Shown here: piece by piece, positions 24,418-35,941 of the stretch
Layout of the letters: each line of letters opens with the position of its first letter
Numbering within the stretch: the first letter of the stretch is position 1
Assembly: GCF_028389875.1 (NCBI RefSeq)
Contig: NC_084669.1
Coordinates: 36,432,731 to 36,496,730 of the forward strand
Reading direction: 5' to 3'
From: Rhea pennata
Taxonomy: Eukaryota; Chordata; Aves; Rheiformes; Rheidae
Length of the DNA stretch: 64,000 nucleotides
Notes under the pieces: model-generated
The model's database searches: none
Told to the model about the DNA's origin: nothing
Seen by the model: only the letters and a program-made list of their open reading frames with translations
Position numbers and translations under genes: made by a program

Positions 24418-26889
24418 TTGCATCTTTAGGAAATTCATCAAAAGTCTGAGAAGACATTTGGGACCGGCACTGTTTAACTCCATGCATGCTATGCCAATCT
24501 CCCTGTTCTCCATGGAAAACTTGTCACAGGCCTGAGAGAGGCAGACTGCGATCTTGTGCTCAGAGCAGGAGAGTTCAGTCTTCTGCCACCACCTTTTCTG
24601 TCCTGACAAATTCTGGAAATCCCAAGTGCTAAACATTAGAGATTAGTTTTGAGATGTTCTGTTAAATAAGCAAGCCTCTCCCGCAGGAGCTAGATGTCTT
24701 CACTTCCCACCAGGATCTTCAATCCTTCAGTTTCAGCCAAGAAAAGCGAAATAGACCCTCCTAATAAAGAAAGCCCAAACAAATCCTGCCCACAAAAATC
24801 AAACCCCTTCAATTTCCTGCCTTCCTTCCCGGATTTCAGTGAGGAGCAGTCTCAGACATCCCCCAGCCCATTCCTCCAGGCCCAGTGTCCCCGGGCAGCC
24901 AGCCTGCATCAGAGCCCAGCACTTTCTGCTGCCATCAGAAAGGACACAGTAGACTAGAGGCACTACAACCCTGCGCTCCCCATGCCTTCTGCTGTGCAAG
25001 AAGGCCATCGAGGAAAACAGTAGCTTGCTTTTAAAATAGCTCCGCTGCAAGCCCGAGCGAGCGGAAATATTTTCTGGTTTCACACACCATGTTTAAAAAG
25101 CAACAGCACAGTGGAAAAAACAATTTGTGCGATGTAGAAATAAAGCCAGTTGACAGCATCCCTTTTGAGCATCATGATAAATCTAAATATTGTATATTCC
25201 AAGTCAGTCACTTCATTATGTAAGTAATTGCTTGAAATGTCATTTTGATTTTGTCTGTCTTCATTAATATTGCAGCTCTTCACTGGTTCTCAGAGATGGT
25301 TCACTCAAATATTGCAGATTTTGGAACAGGATTGAAAAAACCTCAAGGGAGAACTTTAAAATTGTGACTAAGAGCATATTAAATTGTACCTTATGCCTGA
25401 AAGAGGCTCTTCATAGGAGGCTTTCAGCGCAGTATCCAGCATAATAATGTCTCTGGGCAAGTCATCTCTGGGAACTTAACTGGCATCTCCCAGCTGCAAA
25501 AGCACTGATGTTAAACCAGAGACTCCCCTGTCCACCAGCAACAGGTCCCCAAGGCCTGGAAAGCAGCCAGCAGAACCCACTAAATAGGGTCAGATGTGAA
25601 TTAAGAGGCTCCAGCACAGCTACAGCAGTGGTCTGCAAGGGAACTGAGAGGCTTGTGGCAGAGCCACAGCTTCTCCGCGTGCCTGGCCATGGGCAGATGG
25701 AGCAGCTGGGGTGGTAGGGGACCTCTTTTGGCACCTCGTGCAACTCTGACTCTAAGGACTGTTAAGGACTGCATCTCCCTTGATTTTAAAGGCTCAGGGA
25801 TAGAGACGTACGAAAAGCCACTGTAAGAACAATAGCGACGCATCTTTTAAAAGGATCTTGCTTGGTTAAAAGTAACAGCTGCGACTGCAAAGGGAGCTCG
25901 GCAGGCTCGTGCTCCGGCTCGCCTCAGGCCCAGCACAAGCTCAACACAGGGAAGCTGGCAATGAGACCCAGAGCATCCGCCAACACCTCACCTATAAGGA
26001 TTACAGGCAGCGGCAGAGGCACAGCCGCTTCCACCGAGCCTGGGCTGCGTATTGGTCTCGGGGCACTTGAGTATCAGCTTACGGGCTGTGCACCTGAACT
26101 GGTTATTTTTAAATGCCCTGTTGGGGCACTTGGATAGGAGAGCAGTTAGCAGGCACAGAAAACACCCTTAATCACTTCCACCAGACGAGCAGCAGCTTCT
26201 GTGCCCTGCTGGCAGAAACACTCTTGCACTTGAGCTGCTACTGCTATTTTTAATCGTCCCGAGCCCCCAGCCCCTCTTCTCCCCCTCCACACTCAGTCTT
26301 CTCGCCCCCAAAACATCACCACAAGATTTGTGCCTTAAACCTCATAGTGTCGGTCTCTGTTTGCTCTGTGCTGTTCCAGGAGCATAAAGAAGAAATGAAA
26401 GTGTAAATCAAAGCGTCTCCCAAATGGCTTTCATGCAAGGCACTGCTTGCCACAAAAAGGAGGAAAAAAGAGTACCTGCCTTCTCAGCCCTTCCCTAGAA
26501 GCCTCTCCTCCAGATAGGAGGACAGCTCTGCCTCACAACCATCCCCACAGCTTGCTTCACAGGAGGGAGTCCAGCTGCAGGAGATGCCACCAACCACCAC
26601 TTTTCCTCCCTGAGCAAAGTCCCCAAGGAACTAGATGGGATCCCATCAGGCAGGTGCCATTCACCCTCCTGGGAAGTGCCTTCTTCTGGCACCCTGATGG
26701 CACATGGGTCCCGGAGCGCTTGGCCCGGACTGGCACTCTCCCCATCAATACCCGCCAAAGTTGCCTTCTTCTATTCCTTGGTCATCTTCTGCAACACACG
26801 GCGCCCAGCTCCTCTTCCGCTCTGCGCCCTGAGCCGAAAGTGCTGCTAGATATTCACCTTTTTTTTGTTGGCTCTTGGCTAGATCTATA

Positions 26890-27210
26890 GAATAAGTAGG
26901 GTTTCAAAGCAGGGGAGAAAAAAAAATAAAAGTTAATTTGTCCCTTCCCCACCACACATTGTCGTGAGCAATACACAAATCATAATTCCTAAAAATAACA
27001 AATTGCAGAACAGGGTAATCAGAAGTAAATTGATATTGATAAATAAGCTTTTCTTCCGCACAGTAGGTGGTTTATTTTAATCTAATGAGTTTTATATTTT
27101 CTGAGCTTTCAGATTCCATGATGAAGGGCCGTCCGCGCTAGAATTACGAAGCACTTTGAAATATTGTAATTTTATGGCTCATTTTGTCAGGACTCTTGAA
27201 AATGAGATTT
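26890..27210. promoter_or_regulatory. AT-rich candidate non-coding element
   Basis: About 320 bases with AAGTTAATTTG, AATCATAATTCC, GTAAATTGATATTGATAAAT and TTTAATCTAATGAG. No frame is maintained and no known repeat is recognised. It could be a conserved enhancer in CDH23 intron 1. Confidence 0.22.
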
Positions 27211-28117
27211 GTTCCCAGTGAAAAAATTTGCCCTTTTTTTTCTTCTGTTCCCTGTGGTGAAGGGAAAAATTCCCCTGTTAAATAAACACAGGCCAGCACA
27301 TTTGTATGCATTTCGGGGGGGACGGGGGGGGGATGGAGACATTGAGAACACGAAGCATAGCCACTGGGCTTGGAGAGGGAGTCACAGTGCCATTTTTTCC
27401 TCCTTTTCCAGGAGGCACTTCGCTCCAATCGCAAAACAAGGAAAGGGGTTGAAATACCTGGTTCTGACCCGGGAGACAGTATTTACAGTATTTGTCATTC
27501 CAGTAAGAAGCAACGGTTAGCCGCAAGATGACATTAGCGCAGCATCTAACGCAAAGCTCAAAGCCAGAGGAACACCTTCTGAGCAGAAACTTTTTCACCC
27601 ACTCGGAAAATTCGTGTCACTTCCAACCCTGATGAAGTTTTTCCGAGTAGGTGGAGCTGCCGTAAAACCCCCCGCCGAGCGCACAGCTCCGTGCGCGCAA
27701 CAGGCAAACTGCCCGCCACGGCCCGCTCCCACGGTGGAGGTGGCACGCATAGTCTGGTCTCACAGGACAGGAACCTCTCTCCTGACTCCAAAGCACACAG
27801 CAAGGGACAAAGTGCCAAGCGTAAAGGTCCTTAAGGCAGACCAAAGCGTGCTGGTTAGTTGGAGACCGGGCACCTCCTTGCCATGGCCCGGCCTGAAGAC
27901 AGGAGGTCCGCCTGCATCTCCAGGGAAGCTAGGCAGCAACCTGACCGAACTTCCAAGCTCCATCATCTAAACGACGCGGAAGCGCCCTGCCTCCCCAGGC
28001 TCGGGCGCTGGGTGTTTGAGCCAGTTTGTAACGCTCCCACCTAGCCTGCGCTCACATACCTTAGAAACTGCTGCCCACACTGCTTCCAACATAACCACAC
28101 AGCTTCTGGGTTTGTCT

Positions 28118-28142
28118 GTGCGTGTGTGTGTGTGGGGGGGGT
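28118..28142. repeat. GT repeat followed by G run
   Basis: A short TGTG repeat ends in eight G on the + strand. Simple sequence. Confidence 0.85.
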
Positions 28143-31100
28143 GTTTTTAAACAAGGACATTTGTGAAGCAGAATTAAAAGTCTTCATCTAAACACTGCCC
28201 ACTCCATTTACAGAATAAATGCACTTACTAGACACACCCTACATCACTCTTACTCAAGCCCTCCGGCTCAGAGTAAAGCCAGGGGCTCAGCAGGGAGCTT
28301 CAAGCCAGCACGGCCATACGCTCGTGAGGATGGGGACAGACTGGCACATCACCTCCGCGTGGGCCACTACCGGGCTGCAGCTTCGGCTGTGAGCCTCACC
28401 TCTTTGCCCCAGAAGAAGAGAAAGGAGGGGGGAAAAAAAAATACAGCTGCAATGGTGTGAGCAATGCAGAAACTCAACCCAGCTTCCAGGACACACTGCC
28501 AGCTGCCGAAGCAGGAATTCTTGCCAGTTGGTAGCCACACTACATTTCAAAGCCCTGCCCAAAAAGGTGCCTCAGTTCTTCCACTCCACCTTCCTTAGGA
28601 GGCACAAGATGCTAGTCAAAGCCCCCATCAGTCTGAGGCCCAGACTCTCAGCCCTTCTCCCTACCTCCAGCTGACGTGGGCATTTGCCAAGTGAACCAAG
28701 CAACACAGCTCTTTGTTCATTCCTTTGGTAGCTTCTCCCTCTCAAAGGGAGGGAGAAATAGGGGAGCTTCGGAGGAGGAGGCAAAAATCACACTAAGCGA
28801 CACGAGCTGCGAAAGCCCTCACCTTATTTCTTGCCTCTTCCAAATCAAGACCGAAGTGTCCTTGCTGCTTTTGCACAAAGCTCACTTAACTTTCAGCGAG
28901 AGGCACTTTGCTGCACAGACCTTTTCAAGGCCCACTAGCTGTTCAAGCTAATAAAAGGGACGCTTTGCCTGATGCAGTAACACCACGGGCACGCTGTGGC
29001 TAATCACTCGCTGGCTGAAATTTTCGGGAGGAACAAAATGTGGCAGAGAGCACAAGGAGTAAAAGGTGGGATTGATCAAGGAAGAAAAGAGAATCCACCA
29101 GTCCCAACTGCTGCCACGCCAGTCCCCCAAAGCAGGGGGAACAAAATGGGAAAACAAAGGCAGTCAGCAGGCATGAAGCTACTCTGATGAGCGAGCAGAC
29201 CCCCACCTGTGACAGGCTGATTCCTTTAAGCTCTCCTAACACCCCAGCTGTAGCTCAGGACCCATTACATCGCTCAGCCCCTCCCCACATGCCTTTCTCA
29301 AAGCTGCAACAGCCCCAGCACCAACACATCCCCCCATGTTGCCACCAAAACATCCACTCCCCAGTTATTTTGCCCCCCATACACACTCCAAGAAGGACAT
29401 CCTTTGCTTCTGGGAAGCAGCTGTCACCTCAAACGCAAGGACTGCAGCAAAGCAGTTTGGTTCCCAGACCCCACGACATGTTAATGGACTGAAAACCAGG
29501 AGATCTGACAGTGCAGGGAGTTCTAAGAGCAGCCTGCAATGGGGAGAACAGGCTGGATCCTTCCTCCACTACCAAAGGTCTCCTGCCTACATTCACCAAA
29601 GCACTGAGCTTTGGCTCTTGCAAAGAAAAAAAAAGAAAAGAATAAAAAAGCTATTCCAGCCCCTGATGCTTACTGACACACAGGCAAGATCCTGGATATT
29701 TGCAAAATTTGGGCAAGTCCTGTGGAAACCACCAGGATTCCCCATCGCAGCTGCAGAATCTACAAGCCCTTTTAGGATCCAACAGCAGCACAATCAAGTA
29801 AAGCATTGACTTTAATATTTGTAGGTCTTAGGCCATAAAACCCCCAAACTAACTCTCATCCTATAACACGATTAAAATTCTTACTGAAGCAAGTAGGATT
29901 CGGCAGAAGTCCTGGATGCGCTTTGAACTCTTTACACTCAGAGAGCACAAGCGAGCATTTGGGCCAAGAGGAAACCTGGAGCAGCCAGATCAGCCAGGCG
30001 GCGAGCGCACGGCATACGCGCGGCTGAGCGTACGCTCCCGCGGAACAGGGCTGGGAGCAGCTGGGGCGCTTCACGCCCTAATGAGGGCCAACAGGCCGGC
30101 CCCTCACCAAGCCAATCCCACACCCTAATGCTCTCCAAACTTAAAAAAATCTGCACTCAAGACCATCTGTGCAAAACATCCACTAAGAAACTTAATGTGT
30201 TAAGTCCTTTTTTGAGATGTCCTCCCCAGCTGCTTTTGGGGAACGCTCCCAAGGGGATCTGTGCACCCTTATTCTTTGGGTATCTCCCTCTGGGTAGCAA
30301 AGAGGCCACCGTGCCTCAGATTGTAGGTTATTCTGGAGACTATCATGAATAGGCAGCAGAAACCATTTCTTGTGCAACCTCCCTGTTATTTTCAAGCAAA
30401 GCTCCCGGGGGACATGGGCCCTCTTGGAGCACCTGCTTGGTGTCCTTCTCCTGCCCAGCCCTGGGGTGCATGGGCAACTACAGCAAAGAGCTGAGCTTCA
30501 CAGCTCCCGTCTTCTCCAAGCATTGTTTCTCCCACTTAATACAAGGGGAAAAAAAAGAAAAAAAAAGAAAAGTAGAGCATCAATTTTTAGAGTTTCCCAT
30601 AAAACAAGGAGTTTTACAACTTGGTCTTAAAACAAAACATCGTACTTTCACGACACAATCTTGACTTTGTGCTGCATAACACACAATTTGCATCGTGAAA
30701 CAAGAGGCAGCTCTGCACTGGGGAGGGAGGTGGGGTGGAAGAGAAAGATTTTACTGCAAAGGGATTTCCCTCTCTTCCTTCCCCAGGGCAGGGAAGGAGG
30801 AAAGACATTAACCCTCCCTCACTCCTTCCTTACCTCCCCCCAAAAAAAAAAAAAAAGAAAAAGAAGAACTCCCTTCAACCTTGACAAACCCCAGTTTCCC
30901 CACCAGGATATCCCGCCCCACAAGGAAGACTTTTGCACCAGCTGTCACCCGTAGCGCTCGCACGCACCGATGCTACCTGCGCGAGGCATCCCAGGCTGCC
31001 GGCCGGCACGACCCGCCGGGAAGGCTCCAGCGAGCAGGAGCTGGCGACGCAGCGTGCAGCCCTCGCCACGGCAGCCAGGCGGCACAGACGCTCTGGCAGC

Positions 31101-32832
31101 CCTCCCCAAGCCCCCTGACATCTGCCGTGCCCGGGGGACCCGCCACAAAGCCGGGTCTGGTGTCCCCGCGGCCAGGCGCCGGCGCAGACGGATACCTGCT
31201 CCAGGTAACGCCAGCAGAGAGGAGCAGCACAGGGAAGCGATACCGGCTGGCAAGTTGGGTGCTGCGAGCACAACCTGGCCAGCACCAACCTGCATGGGAA
31301 TTATTCCATTTCCTGCTCTTCCTGTGCAGGCTATCTGCTTTGGAGAGTCCAAGTTTGCATCCCCCTCCACCCCAAACAGTTCAGCTATTAAATTAAAATA
31401 CAAACAGCAAATCATTCCTTTCCTCTACATCCTTGCATTCAGTCAAATAAGCTACCTCAAAGCTTTCTCCCTCCACTTTCAAAAAGCAGCAGCAGCACTG
31501 CCTGCGTATTCAGTATCCTTACCGGCTTTCATTTTTTTCGGTAGGTCTTTACTGCTAAGAACAAAGATTTAGATTTGCCTAACTAAATGCTGGCAGTAAA
31601 GCCACTGCCACATACCTATATTTCTAATTGCAATTTGGCATGGACTATTATTTACGTTATTGTAGCATTCCCCAAAAATCTTGCAGCTCAGAACAAAGAG
31701 GCTGAGGCTGTGTAACCAGACCAAAGAGCAACACGAGAGAACTAGGCTTTTTGTGGCACAAAATGCCTACAGTTTAGACATACCTAAGTGAGCCCCAAAC
31801 TCCAGACATTAAGAGGAAAGCCAATGTAATTTGGCTGACCATTTTTACTATGGACTAGACTGCGCTCTTGAAGTTCGACTATTTTCTTTAAATAAAAGCT
31901 CTAGTGATGACTGCAGTCATTTCAAAGCTAAATATATTTGGCCAACATGAAGTGGGATGTGCGCAGGGATCAGTATTCCAGGTGGCCAGGAAAAAAAAAA
32001 AAAGAAAAAAAAAGAAAAGCATTTGAATAAAAGGATTTCTGTGGGGTTTGTCGTTGTTGAAGACTAATGAGAAGATGAGCAAGCAAAGAGAAACATCTAA
32101 CACGAAGAGTTTCCTCGAGAAATAAAGCAGAAGGATTTGGGGCAAGTTTGCGATTTTGAAAAGCTCTTTTCCCATTTAATATATTCTGAAGGGATTAAAG
32201 GGAAGGGGGGGGGGGGCAGAAAAGCCGTCTCTCCGCCCGCGGCTCGGTTCTGCGCGGCTCTAAGCAGAGCGGCGCGCCGCCCGCAGCCGGGAGCTCTCCC
32301 TCGAGCCTCCCCGCGCACTCGCATTCCTGCGCTCCGCGCTGCTCGCGAGTTCGGCCCCAGCTCGCCCAAGAAAGTTTACAGCCTTTTATCGCCTCCTCCT
32401 CTGCATCCAGCCTGAAAAACCATAACCAAGAGGGGAGAAAGGACTTGAGGGCAGACTAAGGGGGGGGGGCGCTTCCTGTTTCGGGGGTCAGAGAAGCAGG
32501 CGGGAGAGCGATTTCTTTTTGGGGGGGGGGCAAAAAAAAAAAAAAAAAGAAAGAAAGAAAAAGAGGAAAAATTGAACCTCCCGCCTGCTTCCGCTGAAAT
32601 CGCCTTGCTGGATCGTTCAAAGCCCATCTCGCTGAACGCCCCCTCCCTCCAATAGAGAAGCCGGGTAATCGTGCGCAGCCCGAACAAGTTTCTCCCACCT
32701 CCCCCTCGGTGGAAGCTAATTAGAGCAAAAATATTTTTTTAAAAAAAATTTTGACTAAAGAAAGGTTTCGGATGGCCCCCGCGCCCCTCCCGGCGCTGCC
32801 CCCTCCCGCAACTTTCCGCGCCTGGAAATTAC

Positions 32833-33130
32833 CTGGCTGCTCCGGCGCGGCCCCGCCGCGGCCCCGCGGTCAGCGCCCGGCGCCCGGCCCCATGGCCCCG
32901 CAGCGGGCGGCGGCTGCCGGCCCCCTCCCGGCGGCGGGGGGACAAGCGAGCCGGCAGAGAGCCGCCGCGAGCAGCGAGAGGAGGAGGAGGAGGAGGAGGA
33001 GGAAGGGGGTGGGGAAGGAGCCCGCGCAGCGCGGCGGCCGCTGTGCAGCGCCGCTCCGCCAGGTAATGAATATTTCAGCGGCGCCGCCGCTCCGCGGCCG
33101 CGCAGCGCCGCCGCCCTCCTCCGCCCCCCC
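32833..33130 (-). other. CDH23: Putative non-coding first exon of CDH23
   Basis: On the minus strand, GGAGCAGCCAG|GTAATTTCC at 32833/32832 is a good donor at the edge of the CpG island. Human CDH23 also begins with an untranslated exon followed by a small exon carrying the ATG. The 3' edge is supported by the donor. The 5' edge is a guess because no transcription start can be read from sequence. Confidence 0.4.
32979..33003. repeat. GGA trinucleotide repeat
   Basis: About eight GAG/GGA units in the CDH23 CpG island. It could be polymorphic or form purine-rich structure in the 5' UTR or promoter. Confidence 0.85.
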
Positions 33131-34965
33131 CCCCCCAAAAAAAGCCGCGGGGCGGCCCCGCAGGGGGGCTGCCCCCTCGCCACCGCAGCCCTGCCTTAGG
33201 GCCGGGGTCGCTGCAGCCCCCGGCCCTGCACCGCTCGGCAGGTGCCTCGTCCCGCCTCGCCCGCGGCGCTGCGCACGGCAGCGCGCCTGGGAGCGGGGAG
33301 CGCGCCGGCCGGGCATGAATCATGCATGCCCGCGTAAGGGATCCGGAGGCACGCCGAGAGCTGCACGGCAACTGCGTCGTGCGCGCTCCTGCCTCTCCCT
33401 CGGGCACCCGGGCCTTGGTTTCCAGGGGCACAGCTTGATTTTTGCGGTGCTGCACGCTCCCGTTCCCACCTGACCCTTCACGCTCTTGCCACCCAGCTTG
33501 CGCAGAAGCCTCCTCCGGCCCCAGCAGCTCGGCAGTGCCGTGACGCCTTCCCAGCGCGGCAAGCCCAGCAGGGACCCGCGTGCCCATGGAGCACTGCCCA
33601 CTCGCAGGCCTCTCCAGCTTGAGAGCAGAGCAACAGGTAGCTGGAGCAAGCCACATTCCCACATGTAATTAGTACCACAGCAGCCTCCTTCAGAGCCCAT
33701 GGAGAGATCATTAGTCACCTTAGTGCATTTGCATCTAAAACACCTCCTGATTGCTGACCAGGCCTCTCCCCACCCACCACTTGAGCATCACTTCAGCCCA
33801 GAGCAGGGCAAGAGGCAGGCAGCCTCCCCTACGCTTAACTCCACCAGGGCACCTCCATCTTGAGCAACATCCCTGCTTTTCTGAGCCTAGTAGTATATCA
33901 CCACTGCTCCACCAGCAGCAAAGTCCTACCTCCCATCTCCAGCCCCACTACAAGCTGTTTTAGCAAAGGCAGCTAAACCTCAACCCTTTTGCCCCATTTG
34001 TTTTGCTTTCTCAGAAGCCACAGAGTCAAAAGACCCAGCCTGGAGCAACACCAGCCCCCTCCCCAACCAGCAGCACTTTGCCCAAGCCCCCCCACCAAGA
34101 GCATCTCTCAAATAAACAGCAAACAGATACAGGCTGCATTGCCAAAGCTGCAGCCAGAGTCCCCTTGGAGGGGCCAAGGGCCACCTCACACACCCACCTT
34201 TGCTGTCCTCCTCTTCCAAAACCTGGAGCAGCACTGCACAAGGATCTCTCTTGGTCTGCAGGAGCAGGAGGTGATAATTAAGCCTTGCCTCTCTTGAGCA
34301 GCTTCTGCTAATTAACTAATTACCACAGCTTGCAGTGCTGATTGATCTGAATTGGATAAGGGTCTGCCCTGGGCCAAGAGGGGGTGGCTGGCCCTCCCAC
34401 CTTAGCCCCTGGAGAAGGGGGAGAGTCTTTACTCAGCACCTTTAGGAAGCCACTTCCCTGATGCAGTGCAGCTGCACTGAGCTTCGCCCACCTTTCCCAG
34501 TGCAGATCGCACCAGGCAGTGTTTCTAACAGTCTCAGGTCGATCTGTGGGTCCGCTGTGAGGTGCCTGTTGGCCTGGCAGGTTCTCCAAGGCTTGGGCAC
34601 CACGATCAGTGGCAATGCCTATGGCGAGCTGACATGCAGCCTCCCGTCTTAGGGCTGCTGAGCATGCCGTGGCACACAAAAGCTAGCCACTGCAGGGACC
34701 AGCACTGTTACACCCGCAGCTGCTGTTGGAGGGGGGAAGTTCTGCAAGAACAGCTGAGCGCAATGAGCCACCACACTCTGGGGGGAGTTCAGGGCAGGGA
34801 GAAACAGGAGCTGTTGTAGGAACATGCTGCTGTGCTCCCTGCTTTTGGCCCTACGCGTCGGGATGGCGCAGGGCACCTCCTCTAGCTCCCTCATTACTGC
34901 AGTAAGCTGCAGGCAGAGCAAGGCCCAAATCTATCTCACTCTAGGCACATAAGAGAGATGCTCTC
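33131..34965. other. Intergenic, upstream of CDH23
   Basis: The GC-rich island fades by about 33.66 kb, followed by ordinary intergenic sequence. Frames here are short and shadow each other. Nothing recognised before the CR1 element. Confidence 0.6.
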
Positions 34966-35941
34966 TCTCAGGTTTTTGGGCTCAGTACTGGGTCCCATCC
35001 TGTTCAACTTCTTCATCAATGATCTGGATGAGGGGACAGAGTGCCTCTTCAGCAAGTTTGCTGAGGATACCAAGCTGGGAGGAGTGGCTGATATACCAGA
35101 GGGCTGTGCTGCATTCAGAGAGACCTGGACAGGCTGGAGAGTTGGGCAGAGAGGAACCTCATGAGGTTCAACAAGGGCAAGTGCAGAGTCCTGCACCTAG
35201 GGAGAAATAACCCTAGGCATCGGTACAAGCTGAGGGCCAACCTTCTGGAGAGCAGCTCTGCAGAAAAGGACCTGGGAGTGCTGGTGGATGACAAGTTGAC
35301 CATGAGCCAGCAATGTGCCCTTGTGACCAAGAAGGCCAATGGTCTCCTGGGGTGCATTAGGAAGGCTGTTGCCAGCAGGTCGAGGGAGGTGATCCTGTCC
35401 CTCTGCTCAGCCCTGCTGAGGCCTCATCTCGAGTACTGTGTCCAGTTCTGGGCTCCCCAGTACAAGAGAGACACAGAGCTACTGGAGAGAGTCCAGCATA
35501 GGGCTACAAGGATGATCAGAGGGCTGGAGCACCTACCCTATGATGAACGGCTGCAAGAGCTGGGCCTCTTCGGCCTGGGGAGGAGAAGACTGAGGGGGGA
35601 TCTTATCAATGTGCACAAGTACCTGAAGGGAGGGTGTCAAGGGGACGGGGACAAACTCTTTTCAGTTGTCCCATGTGACAGGACAAGAGGCAGTGGGCAG
35701 AAATTGAAGCACAGGAAGTTCTGCCTGAACGTGAGGGGGAATTTCTTCCCTGTGAGAGTGACGGAGCACTGGCACAGGTTGCCCAGAGAGGTTGTGGAGT
35801 CTCCTTCTCTGGAGATCTTCAAGGCCTGCCTGGATGCAACCCTGTCTAACAGGCTCTAGGTGACCCTGCTGAGCGGGGAGGTTGGGCTAGATGATCTCCA
35901 GAGGTCCCTTCCACCCTTACTGATTCTGTGATTCTATGAGT
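34966..35941 (+). mobile_element. CR1 LINE, 5'-truncated copy with reverse transcriptase remnant
   Basis: About 1 kb of a chicken-repeat-1 LINE in + orientation. The first part reads [17 protein letters not shown] and then FAEDTKLGG, the reverse transcriptase finger and catalytic region. The active-site motif is FAED instead of the family's F/Y-ADD. After a frame change near 35.15 kb, a 232-residue frame (35161-35859) covers the C-terminal part, with [25 protein letters not shown] and [18 protein letters not shown] blocks. The copy ends in the CR1 3' signature (GATGATCTCCAGAGGTCCC, then GATTCTGTGATTCTATG). It is truncated, frameshifted and catalytically altered, so it cannot mobilise itself. 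Confidence 0.95.

Larger units (their letters stand above)
21392..32832 (-). other. CDH23: CDH23 intron 1
   Basis: About 11.4 kb between the signal exon and the putative first exon. It includes GC-rich islands at about 27.6-27.9 and 30.9-31.3 kb, a T-then-G homopolymer tract at 24381-24417, AT-rich blocks at 25.1-25.4 and 26.9-27.2 kb, a GT/G repeat near 28.12 kb and A runs near 30.84 and 31.99 kb. I saw no coding exon. Confidence 0.65.
32200..33660 (-). promoter_or_regulatory. CDH23: CpG island, probable CDH23 promoter
   Basis: The most extended GC- and CpG-rich island between SLC29A3 and the CDH23 coding exons. It includes a GGA repeat near 32.98-33.00 kb, a C run at 33.12 kb and many GC boxes. 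Frames are open on nearly every strand and phase, which is an island effect. Its place, upstream of the signal exon with a minus-strand donor at 32832, fits a promoter for CDH23. A + strand donor-like CCAG|GTAATG near 33.06 kb suggests it might fire in both directions. Confidence 0.5.

Noticed and set aside
28287-28562. Minus-strand frame beginning like MGR, considered as the CDH23 signal exon
   Set aside because: The start is TTG rather than ATG, and the donor phase does not fit exon 3.
32751-33473. 240-codon + frame and several minus frames
   Set aside because: CpG-island shadows over the putative CDH23 promoter, proline/arginine/alanine-rich.
34966-35859. 232-codon + frame as a host gene
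   Set aside because: The sequence is the C-terminal part of CR1 reverse transcriptase.
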